Assembly: GCA_947174375.1 (NCBI GenBank)
Contig: CAMWIS010000026.1
Coordinates: forward strand, 1 to 15,383
Direction of reading: 5' to 3'
Origin: an uncultured Bacteroidales bacterium
GTDB taxonomy: Bacteria; Bacteroidota; Bacteroidia; Bacteroidales; P3
Length of the DNA stretch: 15,383 nt
In this document: positions 1 through 7,629 of the stretch, piece by piece
Position numbering within the stretch: the first letter of the stretch is position 1
How the letters are laid out: every line of letters starts with the position of its first letter
Notes under the pieces: model-generated
Database searches by the model: none
What the model saw: the letters and a program-made list of their open reading frames with translations, nothing else
What the model was told of the DNA's origin: nothing
Translations under genes and position numbers: made by a program

Positions 1-17
1 AAAAATACAATTAAAAT

Positions 18-1349
18 ATGAAATACTTGAAGAATGGCGGTATGTGGGCTTCGGTGTTGCTGCCCACGTTGGTCGGTATCGGTTTCATGACCCCCATCCC
101 CTGGCAGGAAGACCCTGCGTTTACGGCCAGTACCGCGATGGAGGCCACCTTGCCCGAACCGCCGGAGAGTTTTGAACCGGTATTGCTCAACGCCAACGAC
201 AGCGCCCAGTATTTCAAGCTCGACTCGGTGCTGACGGCGGCTTTCTCGCGCGGCCGCTTCAACGGCCATGTGCTCTACGCGCAGGAAGGGCATATCGTCT
301 ATAACCGTTCTTTCGGCTATAAGAATTTCCGCACCAAAGACAGCCTGAGCAACGAAGACCGCTTTCAGCTGGCCTCCACGTCCAAGCCGTTCGCGGCCGT
401 GGCCGTGCTCAAACTGCGTCAGGAGGGCAAAATCGACATCGAACGGCCGGTCAAACATTATCTGCCCGATTTCCCGCACGACAGCGTGACGGTGCGCCAC
501 CTGTTGCAACACCGCAGCGGGCTGCCCAACTATATCTATGTGGCCGACGAGCATTGGGATTACCGCACGCCGCTGACCAACGCCGACATCACGCCCTTGC
601 TGAAGCGTTACCGGCCGCGTCTGGAATTCAAGCCCGGCGCGCGTTTCCGCTATTGCAACACGAACTACGCCTATTTGGCGTCCATCATCGAAGCCGTTAC
701 CGGCAAGCCGTTCGCCGAGGTGTTGAACAGCTATATCTTCGAGCCGCTGGGCATGACGCATACGTTCGTTTACGATTACAAGAACCGGCAGCAGTCGCAT
801 TTGGTCAAGGGCTATTCCTACTCGCGCCGCCGCGGTTTCTATGAACGCCAGCCCGACTATCTCGACGGCGTGGTGGGCGACAAGGGCATTTTCTCGACCG
901 CCGAGGATTTGTTCCTGTTCGACCGCGCGCTCTACTGCGAGGCCTTTTTGAACGAAGAGAACCTGACGCTGGCTTTTACGCCGGCCCAGCCTTTCGACGA
1001 GAAACACCAGCAGGACTACGGCTTGGGCTTCCGCGTCAAGCAGGAGTGCAACGGCCAGAAAATCGCCTATCACCACGGCTGGTGGAAGGGTTTCCGCACG
1101 TATTTCATCCACGACTACGCCAACCACCGCACGCTCATTTGGCTCAACAACCGCAGCGACGTGACGATCGCGCCCTATATCGAATATATCATGGATTTCG
1201 CTTCGATCCGGCCCGACGATGGCCATTCCGAAATCCAGCCGTTGCCGGCGCAACCGTTGCCCATCCAGCCGATGGCCAGCGGTAAGAAACAGAAGCCGCA
1301 GACACGGGGCGCGGCGGATGCGGAAGAACATTACGGCGACCGTATATGA
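18..1349 (+). CDS. Exported serine hydrolase, class C beta-lactamase / PBP4*-like family
   Basis: The 443-residue product has the three active-site motifs of the serine beta-lactamase/D-Ala-D-Ala peptidase fold. These are SxxK at S120-K123 (STSK, with S120 the expected nucleophile), YxN at Y212-N214 (YCN) and an HxG motif at H352-G354 (HHG). A hydrophobic stretch near residues 10-25 suggests export or anchoring, so it probably acts in the periplasm on a peptide, ester or cell-wall substrate. The start at 18 is the first available one because an in-frame TAA lies at 12-14, and the leader before it is A-rich, as is common in Bacteroidetes. The stop overlaps the next start (ATGA), so the two are translationally coupled. 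The proline/glutamine-rich tail after about residue 405 looks disordered. Family members range from true beta-lactamases to esterases and D-aminopeptidases; the substrate cannot be read from the sequence. Confidence 0.9.
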   Translation: MKYLKNGGMWASVLLPTLVGIGFMTPIPWQEDPAFTASTAMEATLPEPPESFEPVLLNANDSAQYFKLDSVLTAAFSRGRFNGHVLYAQEGHIVYNRSFGYKNFRTKDSLSNEDRFQLASTSKPFAAVAVLKLRQEGKIDIERPVKHYLPDFPHDSVTVRHLLQHRSGLPNYIYVADEHWDYRTPLTNADITPLLKRYRPRLEFKPGARFRYCNTNYAYLASIIEAVTGKPFAEVLNSYIFEPLGMTHTFVYDYKNRQQSHLVKGYSYSRRRGFYERQPDYLDGVVGDKGIFSTAEDLFLFDRALYCEAFLNEENLTLAFTPAQPFDEKHQQDYGLGFRVKQECNGQKIAYHHGWWKGFRTYFIHDYANHRTLIWLNNRSDVTIAPYIEYIMDFASIRPDDGHSEIQPLPAQPLPIQPMASGKKQKPQTRGAADAEEHYGDRI

Positions 1350-2275
1350 CAGGCAAGATGAACAAATTGAAAAGGAAGACGGCGCAGACCGTGAGCGACC
1401 GCCTTCGGTCGGTTGACCGCGCGGAGAATCGGGACGGTGCCCGCAGGCGGTCACGGCGGTTAGGCTTTTGGCTGATTGGCGCGGGCGGTGTCGGCTTATT
1501 GCTGATACTGTTGTTTTTAGGGGTGTCCTTGCATACGCCGTCCATGCCCGAAGACGTTTCGCCCTGGGATTTCAGCGACGTCAAGCCGTTGGCCGAGCTC
1601 AAGGCCGTGCCCTCGGCGCACGGCTGGTCGGCCTTAGACAGTTTCTACGCGAGCCATCCCGAGGTGGAGGGCGAGGAAGAATATTATTTGGACCCGGCGC
1701 TGTGGCGTGAACCGAAGCGTCAGCCGGCTGAGGCCGACACGCTGACGGCGGCCGCGCCGGCGTTTTCCCGCCGGACGGGCCTGTGGAACGGGCCGGCCGA
1801 CGGGATGCTGCCGGTGGATACGTCCATCCAGCCGTTGCAGGAGCAGTTGAAGCGGGAGGGCGCCATGCAGTTGCAGGTCGTGTCGTCCGACAGCCTGTCG
1901 GTGGCCGGCGCGGCCGATACGAACGCCACTTATTCAAGCGGTTACGACATCGGCATGACCGACGGCGCGGAGGCGGTGGCCGCTTCCGCCGACGCCCCCA
2001 CGTCCGAAAAGCCGCTGCACGTGGAGTTTTGGGAGTCGCCCGTGCATTACAAAGGCTATCAACTCAACGGCAACAACCTGATACTCTACGGTATAAACGA
2101 TTCCGACTCCTTGCGTTTCGAAAACCACGTGGATGGCGTTTGGATGTATCACAAGGAGGCGGTTTACCGTTTGACGACTTCGACGGATATGCAGCGTTTC
2201 GAATTGATTTCGGGCACCGATTCGCTCGGGGAGCCGGCGGCCGATGAGGTGGAAGCAGCGGATGCGAATAAATAA
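1346..2275 (+). CDS. Hypothetical single-pass membrane protein
   Basis: I do not recognise this 309-residue protein. A basic N-terminus (about residues 1-38, rich in Arg and Lys) is followed by one strong membrane segment at about 39-62. By the positive-inside rule the remainder should face the periplasm. Residues 65-220 are acidic and rich in Ala, Asp, Ser and Pro, which suggests a disordered linker. Residues 225-300 alternate aromatic and polar residues (for example FWESPVHYKGYQLNGNNL) and look like a small beta-rich domain. The start at 1346 gives an ATGA overlap with the serine hydrolase; Met5 at 1358 is an alternative. dapF starts 4 bases after the stop. The coupling suggests a shared envelope role with the hydrolase, but this is inference from position only. 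Confidence 0.8.
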   Translation: MTGKMNKLKRKTAQTVSDRLRSVDRAENRDGARRRSRRLGFWLIGAGGVGLLLILLFLGVSLHTPSMPEDVSPWDFSDVKPLAELKAVPSAHGWSALDSFYASHPEVEGEEEYYLDPALWREPKRQPAEADTLTAAAPAFSRRTGLWNGPADGMLPVDTSIQPLQEQLKREGAMQLQVVSSDSLSVAGAADTNATYSSGYDIGMTDGAEAVAASADAPTSEKPLHVEFWESPVHYKGYQLNGNNLILYGINDSDSLRFENHVDGVWMYHKEAVYRLTTSTDMQRFELISGTDSLGEPAADEVEAADANK

Positions 2276-2279
2276 GACG

Positions 2280-3179
2280 ATGGCCGATAAAATCCATTTT
2301 TACAAGTATCAAGGCGCGGGTAACGACTTCATTCTGTTGGATAACCGCAAGGACGAATACGCCGCGCTGGGGATGTCGCAAATCGCGTCGCTGTGCGACC
2401 GGCGTTTCGGCATAGGCGCCGACGGGCTCATGACGTTGCAGTTGGACTCGGAACACGGCCTGCGGATGCGCTATTACAATGCCGATGGCCGCGAGGGCAG
2501 TATGTGCGGCAACGGCGGCCGCTGTTTCACGGCTTTCGCCGCGCAACTCGGGCTTATGGAAAAGGAGCTGGAATTCGTGGCCGTGGATGGCCTGCACCGC
2601 GCCCAAATCCTCAACGGGCTCAACGACCAGTACCTGGTCAAGTTGCAGATGGCGGGCGTGGGGTGCTACCGCCGCACGGTGGCGGCCAAAAACGCGCTGA
2701 AACGCAATGTATTCCTGTTGGATACGGGTTCGCCCCACTACGTCCGTTTCGTAGGCGACGTGGAACGGATTGACGTCAACAAAGTAGGCGCCAAGATACG
2801 TTTTTCAAACGAATTTCCGGAGGGCGTCAACGTGGATTTCGTGCAGATAAAATCCGATAATTTGGTTGTAAGAACCTATGAACGTGGCGTTGAGAACGAG
2901 ACCTTTTCGTGTGGAACCGGCGTGACGGCCTCGGCCATCGCCTACGTTTTGTTGACGAACCCGAAGGAGGGGGCGCATACGGTGCAGGTGCTCACGCGCG
3001 GCGGCCATCTGAAAGTGCAGTTCGAAATACGTAACGGCAACCCGCGGCTTAAAGTACCTAAGACCGACGTGCCGACGACTTCGGAAGAACTCATTTTGAA
3101 TACGATGCCTAAAATCACCGAGGTGTATCTGGAGGGTTTGGCGCAGTTCGTTTTCGAAGGGGATATCGTAATAAACTAA
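2280..3179 (+). CDS. dapF: Diaminopimelate epimerase
   Basis: This cytoplasmic enzyme converts LL- to meso-diaminopimelate, the last step before peptidoglycan precursor and lysine synthesis. The two catalytic cysteines are visible: C76 in MCGNGGRC and C211 in FSCGTGVTA. The family N-terminal signature (YQGAGNDF, then DRRFGIGADGL) is intact. I chose the ATG at 2280 because it gives the usual DapF N-terminus and lies 4 bases after the preceding stop; in-frame ATGs at 2244 and 2262 lie inside the upstream gene. The protein is 299 residues against about 274 in E. coli. Much of the excess is an apparent insertion at about residues 255-280, before the closing VYLEG...FVFEGDI. dapL, which I recall beside dapF in many Bacteroidetes, is not in the window. 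Confidence 0.96.
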   Translation: MADKIHFYKYQGAGNDFILLDNRKDEYAALGMSQIASLCDRRFGIGADGLMTLQLDSEHGLRMRYYNADGREGSMCGNGGRCFTAFAAQLGLMEKELEFVAVDGLHRAQILNGLNDQYLVKLQMAGVGCYRRTVAAKNALKRNVFLLDTGSPHYVRFVGDVERIDVNKVGAKIRFSNEFPEGVNVDFVQIKSDNLVVRTYERGVENETFSCGTGVTASAIAYVLLTNPKEGAHTVQVLTRGGHLKVQFEIRNGNPRLKVPKTDVPTTSEELILNTMPKITEVYLEGLAQFVFEGDIVIN

Positions 3180-3195
3180 GATAATTTTTTTTGAG

Positions 3196-4752
3196 ATGGA
3201 AAGAAGAGTGAGGGTACGTTTCGCGCCAAGTCCCACCGGCCCCCTGCATATAGGCGGGGTACGTACGGCTTTGTTCAATTACCTGTTCGCCAAGCAACAT
3301 GGCGGCGATTTCCTGTTGCGCATCGAGGACACCGACTCCAACCGCTTTGTGCCGGGGGCGGAAGCCTATATCATAGAGACGTTCAAGTGGCTCGGCCTGC
3401 CCTTCGACGAGGGCGTGGGCATAGGCGGCGACAAGGGCCCCTACCGGCAGTCGGAGCGCCGCGACATCTACCGGGTGCACGTACAGCGCCTGTTGGACGC
3501 GGGCAAGGCCTATTACGCCTTCGACACGCCGGAGGAGTTGGAGGCCATGCGCAAGCGTCTGGAAGCCGCCAAGGCCTCTTCGCAGCAATACGACGCCACC
3601 ACCCGCATGGGCATGAAGAACTCGCTCAGCCTGCCCGCCGATGAGGTCAAGGCCTTGCTCGCGGCCGGCACGCCCTATGTGGTGCGCGTGAAGGTGGAGC
3701 CGGGGCAGGAGATTGTCGTCCACGACATGATCCGCGGCGCGGTGCACGTGCAGTCGGATATTTTGGACGACAAAGTGCTGTATAAGAGCGCCGACGACCT
3801 GCCCACCTACCATCTGGCCAATATCGTGGACGACTATCTCATGGAGATCTCGCACGTGATCCGCGGCGAGGAATGGTTGCCGTCCGCGCCCCTGCATGTG
3901 TTGCTGTACCGTTATCTCGGCTGGGAAGACCGGATGCCGGCCTTCGCCCACCTGCCGCTGTTGCTCAAACCCGACGGCAACGGCAAGCTCAGCAAACGCG
4001 ACGGCGACCGGCTCGGTTTCCCCGTGTTCCCGCTGCAATGGACCGACCCGCAGACGGGGGCCGTGAGCAGCGGCTACCGCGAGAGCGGCTACTATCCCGA
4101 AGCCGTCGTCAATATGCTGGCGTTCCTGGGCTGGAACCCAGGTACAGAGCAGGAAATCTTTACGTTACAGGAGTTGGTGCAGGCGTTCGACCTGGAGAAA
4201 GTCAGCAAGTCGGGCGCGAAGTTCAACCTCGACAAGGCGCATTGGTACAACCGCCACTATCTGCAACAGCATACGGCGGCCGATTTGTTGCCGGCCCTGC
4301 GGGAGCAACTGAAAGACAAACAATTGGACGCCGCCGCGCAAGCCTTGGCGCAAGACGGAGCGGCCTGCCTGCGCATGATTGACCTCGTGAAAGACCGTTT
4401 GACGTTCCCCGGCGACCTCTACGGCCAGCTGTTCTATTTCTTCGAAGCCCCGGCCGCCTACGACGAGAAAGTGGTCAAGAAACGCTGGCAGCCTGAAATG
4501 CCGGCCATGATACAGGCCTGGTGGCAGGCCGCCGAAGCCACCGACTTTTCGGTCCAGGCCTTGGACGCGCTGACCGAGCGCATGATAGGCGAGCAGGGCT
4601 GGAATACGGGCAAATTCTACAACAGTCTGCGCGTGGCCTTGGTGGGCACGTCGATGGGGCCGCACCTGTTCGACATCATGGCGCTGCTCGGCCGCGCGGA
4701 AAGCGGCCGCCGCCTGACCGTGGCCTGCGAAAAAATCGGGCAGGGCCTCTAA
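3196..4752 (+). CDS. gltX: Glutamyl-tRNA synthetase
   Basis: This class I aminoacyl-tRNA synthetase charges tRNA-Glu. The HIGH-equivalent motif is HIGG at H18-G21, within the PSPTGPLHIGG signature. The KMSKS-equivalent loop is KLSKR at K264-R268, followed by DGDRLGFPVFPLQW, which is typical of Bacteroidetes GltX as I recall it. The conserved region WNPGTEQE follows, and residues from about 350 onward form the helical anticodon-binding part. The length of 518 residues is normal for the phylum. The gene starts 16 bases after dapF. The gap contains a run of eight T residues (3185-3192) but no strong ribosome binding site. xseA begins 11 bases after the stop, so gltX is probably cotranscribed with its neighbours. 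Confidence 0.97.
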   Translation: MERRVRVRFAPSPTGPLHIGGVRTALFNYLFAKQHGGDFLLRIEDTDSNRFVPGAEAYIIETFKWLGLPFDEGVGIGGDKGPYRQSERRDIYRVHVQRLLDAGKAYYAFDTPEELEAMRKRLEAAKASSQQYDATTRMGMKNSLSLPADEVKALLAAGTPYVVRVKVEPGQEIVVHDMIRGAVHVQSDILDDKVLYKSADDLPTYHLANIVDDYLMEISHVIRGEEWLPSAPLHVLLYRYLGWEDRMPAFAHLPLLLKPDGNGKLSKRDGDRLGFPVFPLQWTDPQTGAVSSGYRESGYYPEAVVNMLAFLGWNPGTEQEIFTLQELVQAFDLEKVSKSGAKFNLDKAHWYNRHYLQQHTAADLLPALREQLKDKQLDAAAQALAQDGAACLRMIDLVKDRLTFPGDLYGQLFYFFEAPAAYDEKVVKKRWQPEMPAMIQAWWQAAEATDFSVQALDALTERMIGEQGWNTGKFYNSLRVALVGTSMGPHLFDIMALLGRAESGRRLTVACEKIGQGL

Positions 4753-4763
4753 GCGAAACCCCT

Positions 4764-6047
4764 ATGGCGGCAAAGACCAAGCAACAGACGGAGGAGCGGC
4801 GCGTGTTCAGCCTGCTGGAAGTCTGCAACAGCATCCATAAGACCATCGCCGCGCGCTACGGTTCCGCCTTCTGGCTCCGCGCGGAAATGCACAAACTCAA
4901 CTACTATCCGCCCTCCGGCCATTGCTTCCCCGAACTCTGTCAAAAAACCGACGACCGCATCGTGGCCGAGATGCGCGCCACGCTCTGGAGCGCCGACTAC
5001 CGCCGCATCACGGCCCGGTTCGAGCAGACCACGGGCGAACCCTTGCAGGAAGGCACCGAGCTGTTGATGCAGGTCATGATCCAGTATGAGCCCAAATACG
5101 GCCTGAGCCTGCATATTTTGGACATCGACCCCGTGTTCACGCTGGGCAACCTGCAACGGCAGCGCATGGCCTGCGTGGCGCGCCTGAAAAAAGAAAAGCT
5201 GTGGACGGCGCAGCAGGCGCTTGATTTTCCGCTTCTTCCCAAGCGGGTGGCCATCATTTCGGCCGTGTCGAGCAAGGGCTATTCCGACTTTATGCGCGTG
5301 CTGGAAAGCCAGGCCGGACACTACGTTTTTCACACCAAATTATTTACGGCGCTTTTGCAGGGCGATGCGTCGGTTCACTCTATTTTACAGGCTTTACAGC
5401 ATATCGAACAGCATAAAGACGACTACGATATTGTGGTCATCATCCGCGGCGGGGGCGGCGAAGTGGGCCTGAGCGGCTTCGACCGCTACGAACTGGCCGC
5501 GGCCGTGGCGCGTTTCCCGCTGCCCGTGCTGACCGGCATCGGCCACTCCACCAACCTGACCGTGACCGAGGAGGTGGCCTATTACAACGGCATCACGCCC
5601 ACGCAGGTCGGCGAATACCTGCTGGAATCGTTCGCCACGTTCGAGCGGGCGTTGGAAGTCATGACGCAGAACATCGTCTATTCGGCCGAGAACATCCTGC
5701 GCCGGCATTGGCATTTCTTGGAGCGGGTGGGCGAAGCGGGGCGGCACGCGCTCCGCGTCTGCCGCCAGGAGAGCCGGCAGCTTGAAACCGTCGGCAAGGC
5801 CCTGCCCGCGCTCGCCGCCCGCAAATTCCGCTGGGAACGGCAGCAGCTGACGCAGTGGGAGAAGTGGCTGCGGGCCGTCAGCCCCGAAAAAATCCTGAAA
5901 CGCGGCTTCGCCTATGTCTATAGCGGCGACCGCATCGTCAAGGACGCCGCCGACCTGCGTGCCGGCGACCCCGTCCGCATCCGTTTCCGCCAAGGCGAGG
6001 CCGAAGCGGAAGTGACCCGAACCCGGAAAGTAACCAAAACCCCATAA
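4764..6047 (+). CDS. xseA: Exodeoxyribonuclease VII large subunit
   Basis: This is the catalytic subunit of exonuclease VII, which degrades single-stranded DNA in both directions and acts in the cytoplasm with XseB. An N-terminal OB-fold domain covers about residues 12-125 and starts with VFSLLEVCNSI. The catalytic domain carries the conserved RGGGG at 228-232 and PVLTGIGHSTN at 254-264, matching the family RGGGS and GHETD regions. A long helical stretch at about 290-390 should be the coiled coil that binds XseB copies, and a small C-terminal domain follows (KRGFAYVYSGDRIV). The frame stays open upstream to 4521 inside gltX, but the ATG at 4764, 11 bases after the gltX stop, gives the normal N-terminus and a 427-residue protein. 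xseB follows after 3 bases. Confidence 0.95.
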   Translation: MAAKTKQQTEERRVFSLLEVCNSIHKTIAARYGSAFWLRAEMHKLNYYPPSGHCFPELCQKTDDRIVAEMRATLWSADYRRITARFEQTTGEPLQEGTELLMQVMIQYEPKYGLSLHILDIDPVFTLGNLQRQRMACVARLKKEKLWTAQQALDFPLLPKRVAIISAVSSKGYSDFMRVLESQAGHYVFHTKLFTALLQGDASVHSILQALQHIEQHKDDYDIVVIIRGGGGEVGLSGFDRYELAAAVARFPLPVLTGIGHSTNLTVTEEVAYYNGITPTQVGEYLLESFATFERALEVMTQNIVYSAENILRRHWHFLERVGEAGRHALRVCRQESRQLETVGKALPALAARKFRWERQQLTQWEKWLRAVSPEKILKRGFAYVYSGDRIVKDAADLRAGDPVRIRFRQGEAEAEVTRTRKVTKTP

Positions 6048-6050
6048 GCC

Positions 6051-6269
6051 ATGGCTACCAAAAAAGCCGCCGACAAGCCGGAAGTATCTTACACCAAGGC
6101 ATTCAAGGAATTACAGAAAATCGTGGACGAACTCGAAAGCGAAGAGGTGGAAATCGACGCGCTCGTTTCGCGGCTCCAACGGGCCGGCGAGTTGCTCCAA
6201 ATCTGCAAATCGCGCCTGAGCGCGACCGAGGCCGAAACGGAAAAACTGCTCGCCAAAATCGTGGAATAG
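6051..6269 (+). CDS. xseB: Exodeoxyribonuclease VII small subunit
   Basis: This 72-residue protein is the small helical subunit of exonuclease VII, several copies of which bind the coiled coil of XseA. The family core is clear: SYTKAFKELQKIVDELES near residues 13-30, then ALVSRLQRAGELLQICKSRL, with heptad-like hydrophobic spacing through the C-terminus. The length fits the family. It lies 3 bases after xseA, in the order expected for an xseAB operon, and is the last gene of the left-hand cluster; a 98-base gap follows. Confidence 0.93.
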   Translation: MATKKAADKPEVSYTKAFKELQKIVDELESEEVEIDALVSRLQRAGELLQICKSRLSATEAETEKLLAKIVE

Positions 6270-6285
6270 CACATAAGGAAAGTTG

Positions 6286-6312
6286 ACGGAAAATGAGTAT
6301 ATTTGCCGTTTT
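6286..6312 (+). terminator. Weak terminator-like hairpin after xseB
   Basis: ACGGAAAAT (6286-6294) can pair with ATTTGCCGT (6301-6309) with one A/G mismatch and a 6-base loop, and a short T run (6309-6312) follows. It sits 16 bases after the xseB stop, the right place to end the left operon. The stem is short and AT-rich and the T run overlaps the following palindrome, so this is only a candidate. Confidence 0.3.
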
Positions 6313-6327
6313 GCAACCCGGTTGCAA
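6311..6327. promoter_or_regulatory. Perfect inverted repeat, candidate operator of the metal-efflux operon
   Basis: TTGCAACC-C-GGTTGCAA is a perfect palindrome with 8-base arms around a single central base. It lies 40 bases upstream of the adaptor gene. If TACTTTTG at 6339-6346 is the -7 box, the palindrome covers roughly -42 to -26, over the expected -33 element, where a dimeric repressor could block RNA polymerase. The size and symmetry would suit a Fur/Zur-type or other dimeric metal sensor, but no regulator gene is present in the window and the identity of the binding protein is unknown. Confidence 0.6.
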
Positions 6328-6338
6328 GTCTTTTGCAT

Positions 6339-6346
6339 TACTTTTG
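6339..6346 (+). promoter_or_regulatory. Candidate Bacteroidetes -7 promoter box for the efflux operon
   Basis: TACTTTTG matches the Bacteroidetes housekeeping -7 consensus TAnnTTTG exactly. It would place the transcription start near 6351-6353, giving a short leader of about 15 bases before the ATG at 6368. No TTTG lies at the ideal 19-21 base distance upstream. The nearest are TTG at 6322-6324 (spacer 14) and TTTTG at 6309-6313 (spacer 25), so activator or repressor control is plausible. A second exact match, TATATTTG at 6298-6305, has no suitably spaced -33 partner either. Confidence 0.45.
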
Positions 6347-6367
6347 CGGCGTTATTAAGGGAAAACC

Positions 6368-7603
6368 ATGAAAATATTAGTCAGAACACTCGTCTATGCC
6401 GGTTTGGTTTGCGCCGGCACGGCCTGTAAACCGGCCTCTTCCGGCAGTTCGGCCGAAAAGGGCTACGAAGCCCATGTCCACAGCCACGAAGGCCACGACC
6501 ATGACCACGATCACGACCATGATCACGGCCACAGCCACAGCCATGCGGCCGCCGCTTCGGCCGACGGCAATACGATCGCCTTTTCGCGGGCTTTGCAGCA
6601 GAAAGTGCCGTTCGGCATCGAGACGGTGCATTACGAGACGTTCGGCCCCGTCATCAAGACCGTGGCCTATGTGGAACCTTCGCCCAACGATGAGGTCAAG
6701 GTTATCGCCAAGGCCGACGGCGTGGTCATCTATCCGAGCAAGCCTTTCATCGACGGCAGCGAGGTCAAGGCCGGCCAGCAGGTGCTGAGCATCGGGAGCG
6801 GCGGCCTGGCCAACAACAATATCCAGATCCGTTTCAACGAGGCCTACAACCGCTACCGCCTGGCCAAGGCCGAATACGACCGCAAGGCGCCGCTGCGCGA
6901 GGACAAAATCGTGTCGGAAAAGGACTGGATGCGCGTCAGCACCGAATACAACAACGCCAAGACAGAATACGAATACCTGCGCGATAACTTTTCGAAGCAG
7001 GAACAGATGGTCAAGGCGCCCATGAGCGGCTATATCCGCGAAATGTCGGTCCGCAACGGCGAATATGTCACGGCGGGTCAGACGTTGATGGTCATTTCCC
7101 AAAACCGCCGGAGCTTCCTGCGCGCCGAAGTGTCGCCGCGCCGCTATGCCGACGTCAAGAACATCGAAACGGCCGTGTTCCGCGAGAAAAACGGCGCGAA
7201 AGTCTATACGCTCGACGAACTCAACGGCCATTTGGTATCGTTCGGCCGCAGCGCCACGCTTGAAAGCCCGCTCATTCCCGTCGTGTTCGAAATCGACGCC
7301 GTGGATACGTGGATTCCGGGTTCGTTCGTGGATGTCTATATCCGCGCCATCGGCGACCGCGAGGTGCTGACGGTGCCCAATACCGCCATCGTGGAGGAAA
7401 TGGGCAGCTATTTCGTCTTTGTCCGCCTCACGGACGAACTGTTCGAGAAACGCCAGATAGAGAAAGGCCATACCGACGGGATGCGTACCGAAGTTAAATC
7501 GGGCTTGCAGGCCGGCGAACAAATCGTGGGGAAGGGCGCCATTTCCGTCAAATTGGCGCAGAGTTCGGGCGCGTTGGATCCGCACGCGGGTCATGCGCAC
7601 TAA
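6368..7603 (+). CDS. Heavy-metal efflux RND periplasmic adaptor, CzcB/CusB-like lipoprotein
   Basis: This membrane-fusion protein (411 residues) bridges an inner-membrane RND pump and an outer-membrane channel and may hand metal ions to the pump. A short signal peptide ends at GTAC with C20 as the likely lipidated cysteine; the lipobox is not ideal because -3 is Gly. A metal-binding tract of 12 histidines follows at H36-H59, mostly His-Asp repeats, and the C-terminus ends HAGHAH. Between these lie the two halves of the lipoyl/barrel-sandwich domain (about 105-140 and 215-245), a helical hairpin (about 140-215), a beta-barrel (about 250-325) and a membrane-proximal domain with VLTVPNTAIVEE near 337-348. 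AAGGGA at 6357-6362 is a fair ribosome binding site. The pump gene follows after 26 bases. Substrate metal is not shown by the sequence. Confidence 0.92.
   Translation: MKILVRTLVYAGLVCAGTACKPASSGSSAEKGYEAHVHSHEGHDHDHDHDHDHGHSHSHAAAASADGNTIAFSRALQQKVPFGIETVHYETFGPVIKTVAYVEPSPNDEVKVIAKADGVVIYPSKPFIDGSEVKAGQQVLSIGSGGLANNNIQIRFNEAYNRYRLAKAEYDRKAPLREDKIVSEKDWMRVSTEYNNAKTEYEYLRDNFSKQEQMVKAPMSGYIREMSVRNGEYVTAGQTLMVISQNRRSFLRAEVSPRRYADVKNIETAVFREKNGAKVYTLDELNGHLVSFGRSATLESPLIPVVFEIDAVDTWIPGSFVDVYIRAIGDREVLTVPNTAIVEEMGSYFVFVRLTDELFEKRQIEKGHTDGMRTEVKSGLQAGEQIVGKGAISVKLAQSSGALDPHAGHAH
6494..6526 (+). repeat. His-Asp hexanucleotide tract in the adaptor gene
   Basis: Five near-copies of a CAY-GAY hexamer, plus a closing His codon, encode His-Asp repeats from H43 to H53. 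They lie inside a 12-histidine tract (6473-6544). Copies differ only at third codon positions (cac/cat, gac/gat). Such short in-frame repeats can change copy number without a frameshift, so tract length may differ among strains. Confidence 0.7.
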
Positions 7604-7616
7604 CGTCCTAAACCAG

Positions 7617-7623
7617 AAAGGAG
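7617..7623 (+). promoter_or_regulatory. Strong Shine-Dalgarno sequence before the RND-channel fusion gene
   Basis: AAAGGAG lies 6 bases before the ATG at 7630. It is the best ribosome binding site in the window; gltX, xseB, dapF and rpoN have little or none, as is usual in Bacteroidetes. It fixes the start of the fusion gene. Confidence 0.7.
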
Positions 7624-7629
7624 AACGGT

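Noticed and set aside
3180..3195. Run of eight T between dapF and gltX as a terminator
   Set aside because: No GC-rich stem precedes it; it is more likely an AT-rich translation start region.
4125..4142. CCTGGG...CCCAGG inverted repeat in gltX
   Set aside because: Only 6-base arms within the conserved WNPG coding region; expected by chance in GC-rich DNA.
4521..4763. Upstream extension of xseA into gltX
   Set aside because: The extra 81 residues are Arg/Gly-rich, overlap gltX and are absent from the XseA family; the ATG at 4764 gives the normal N-terminus.
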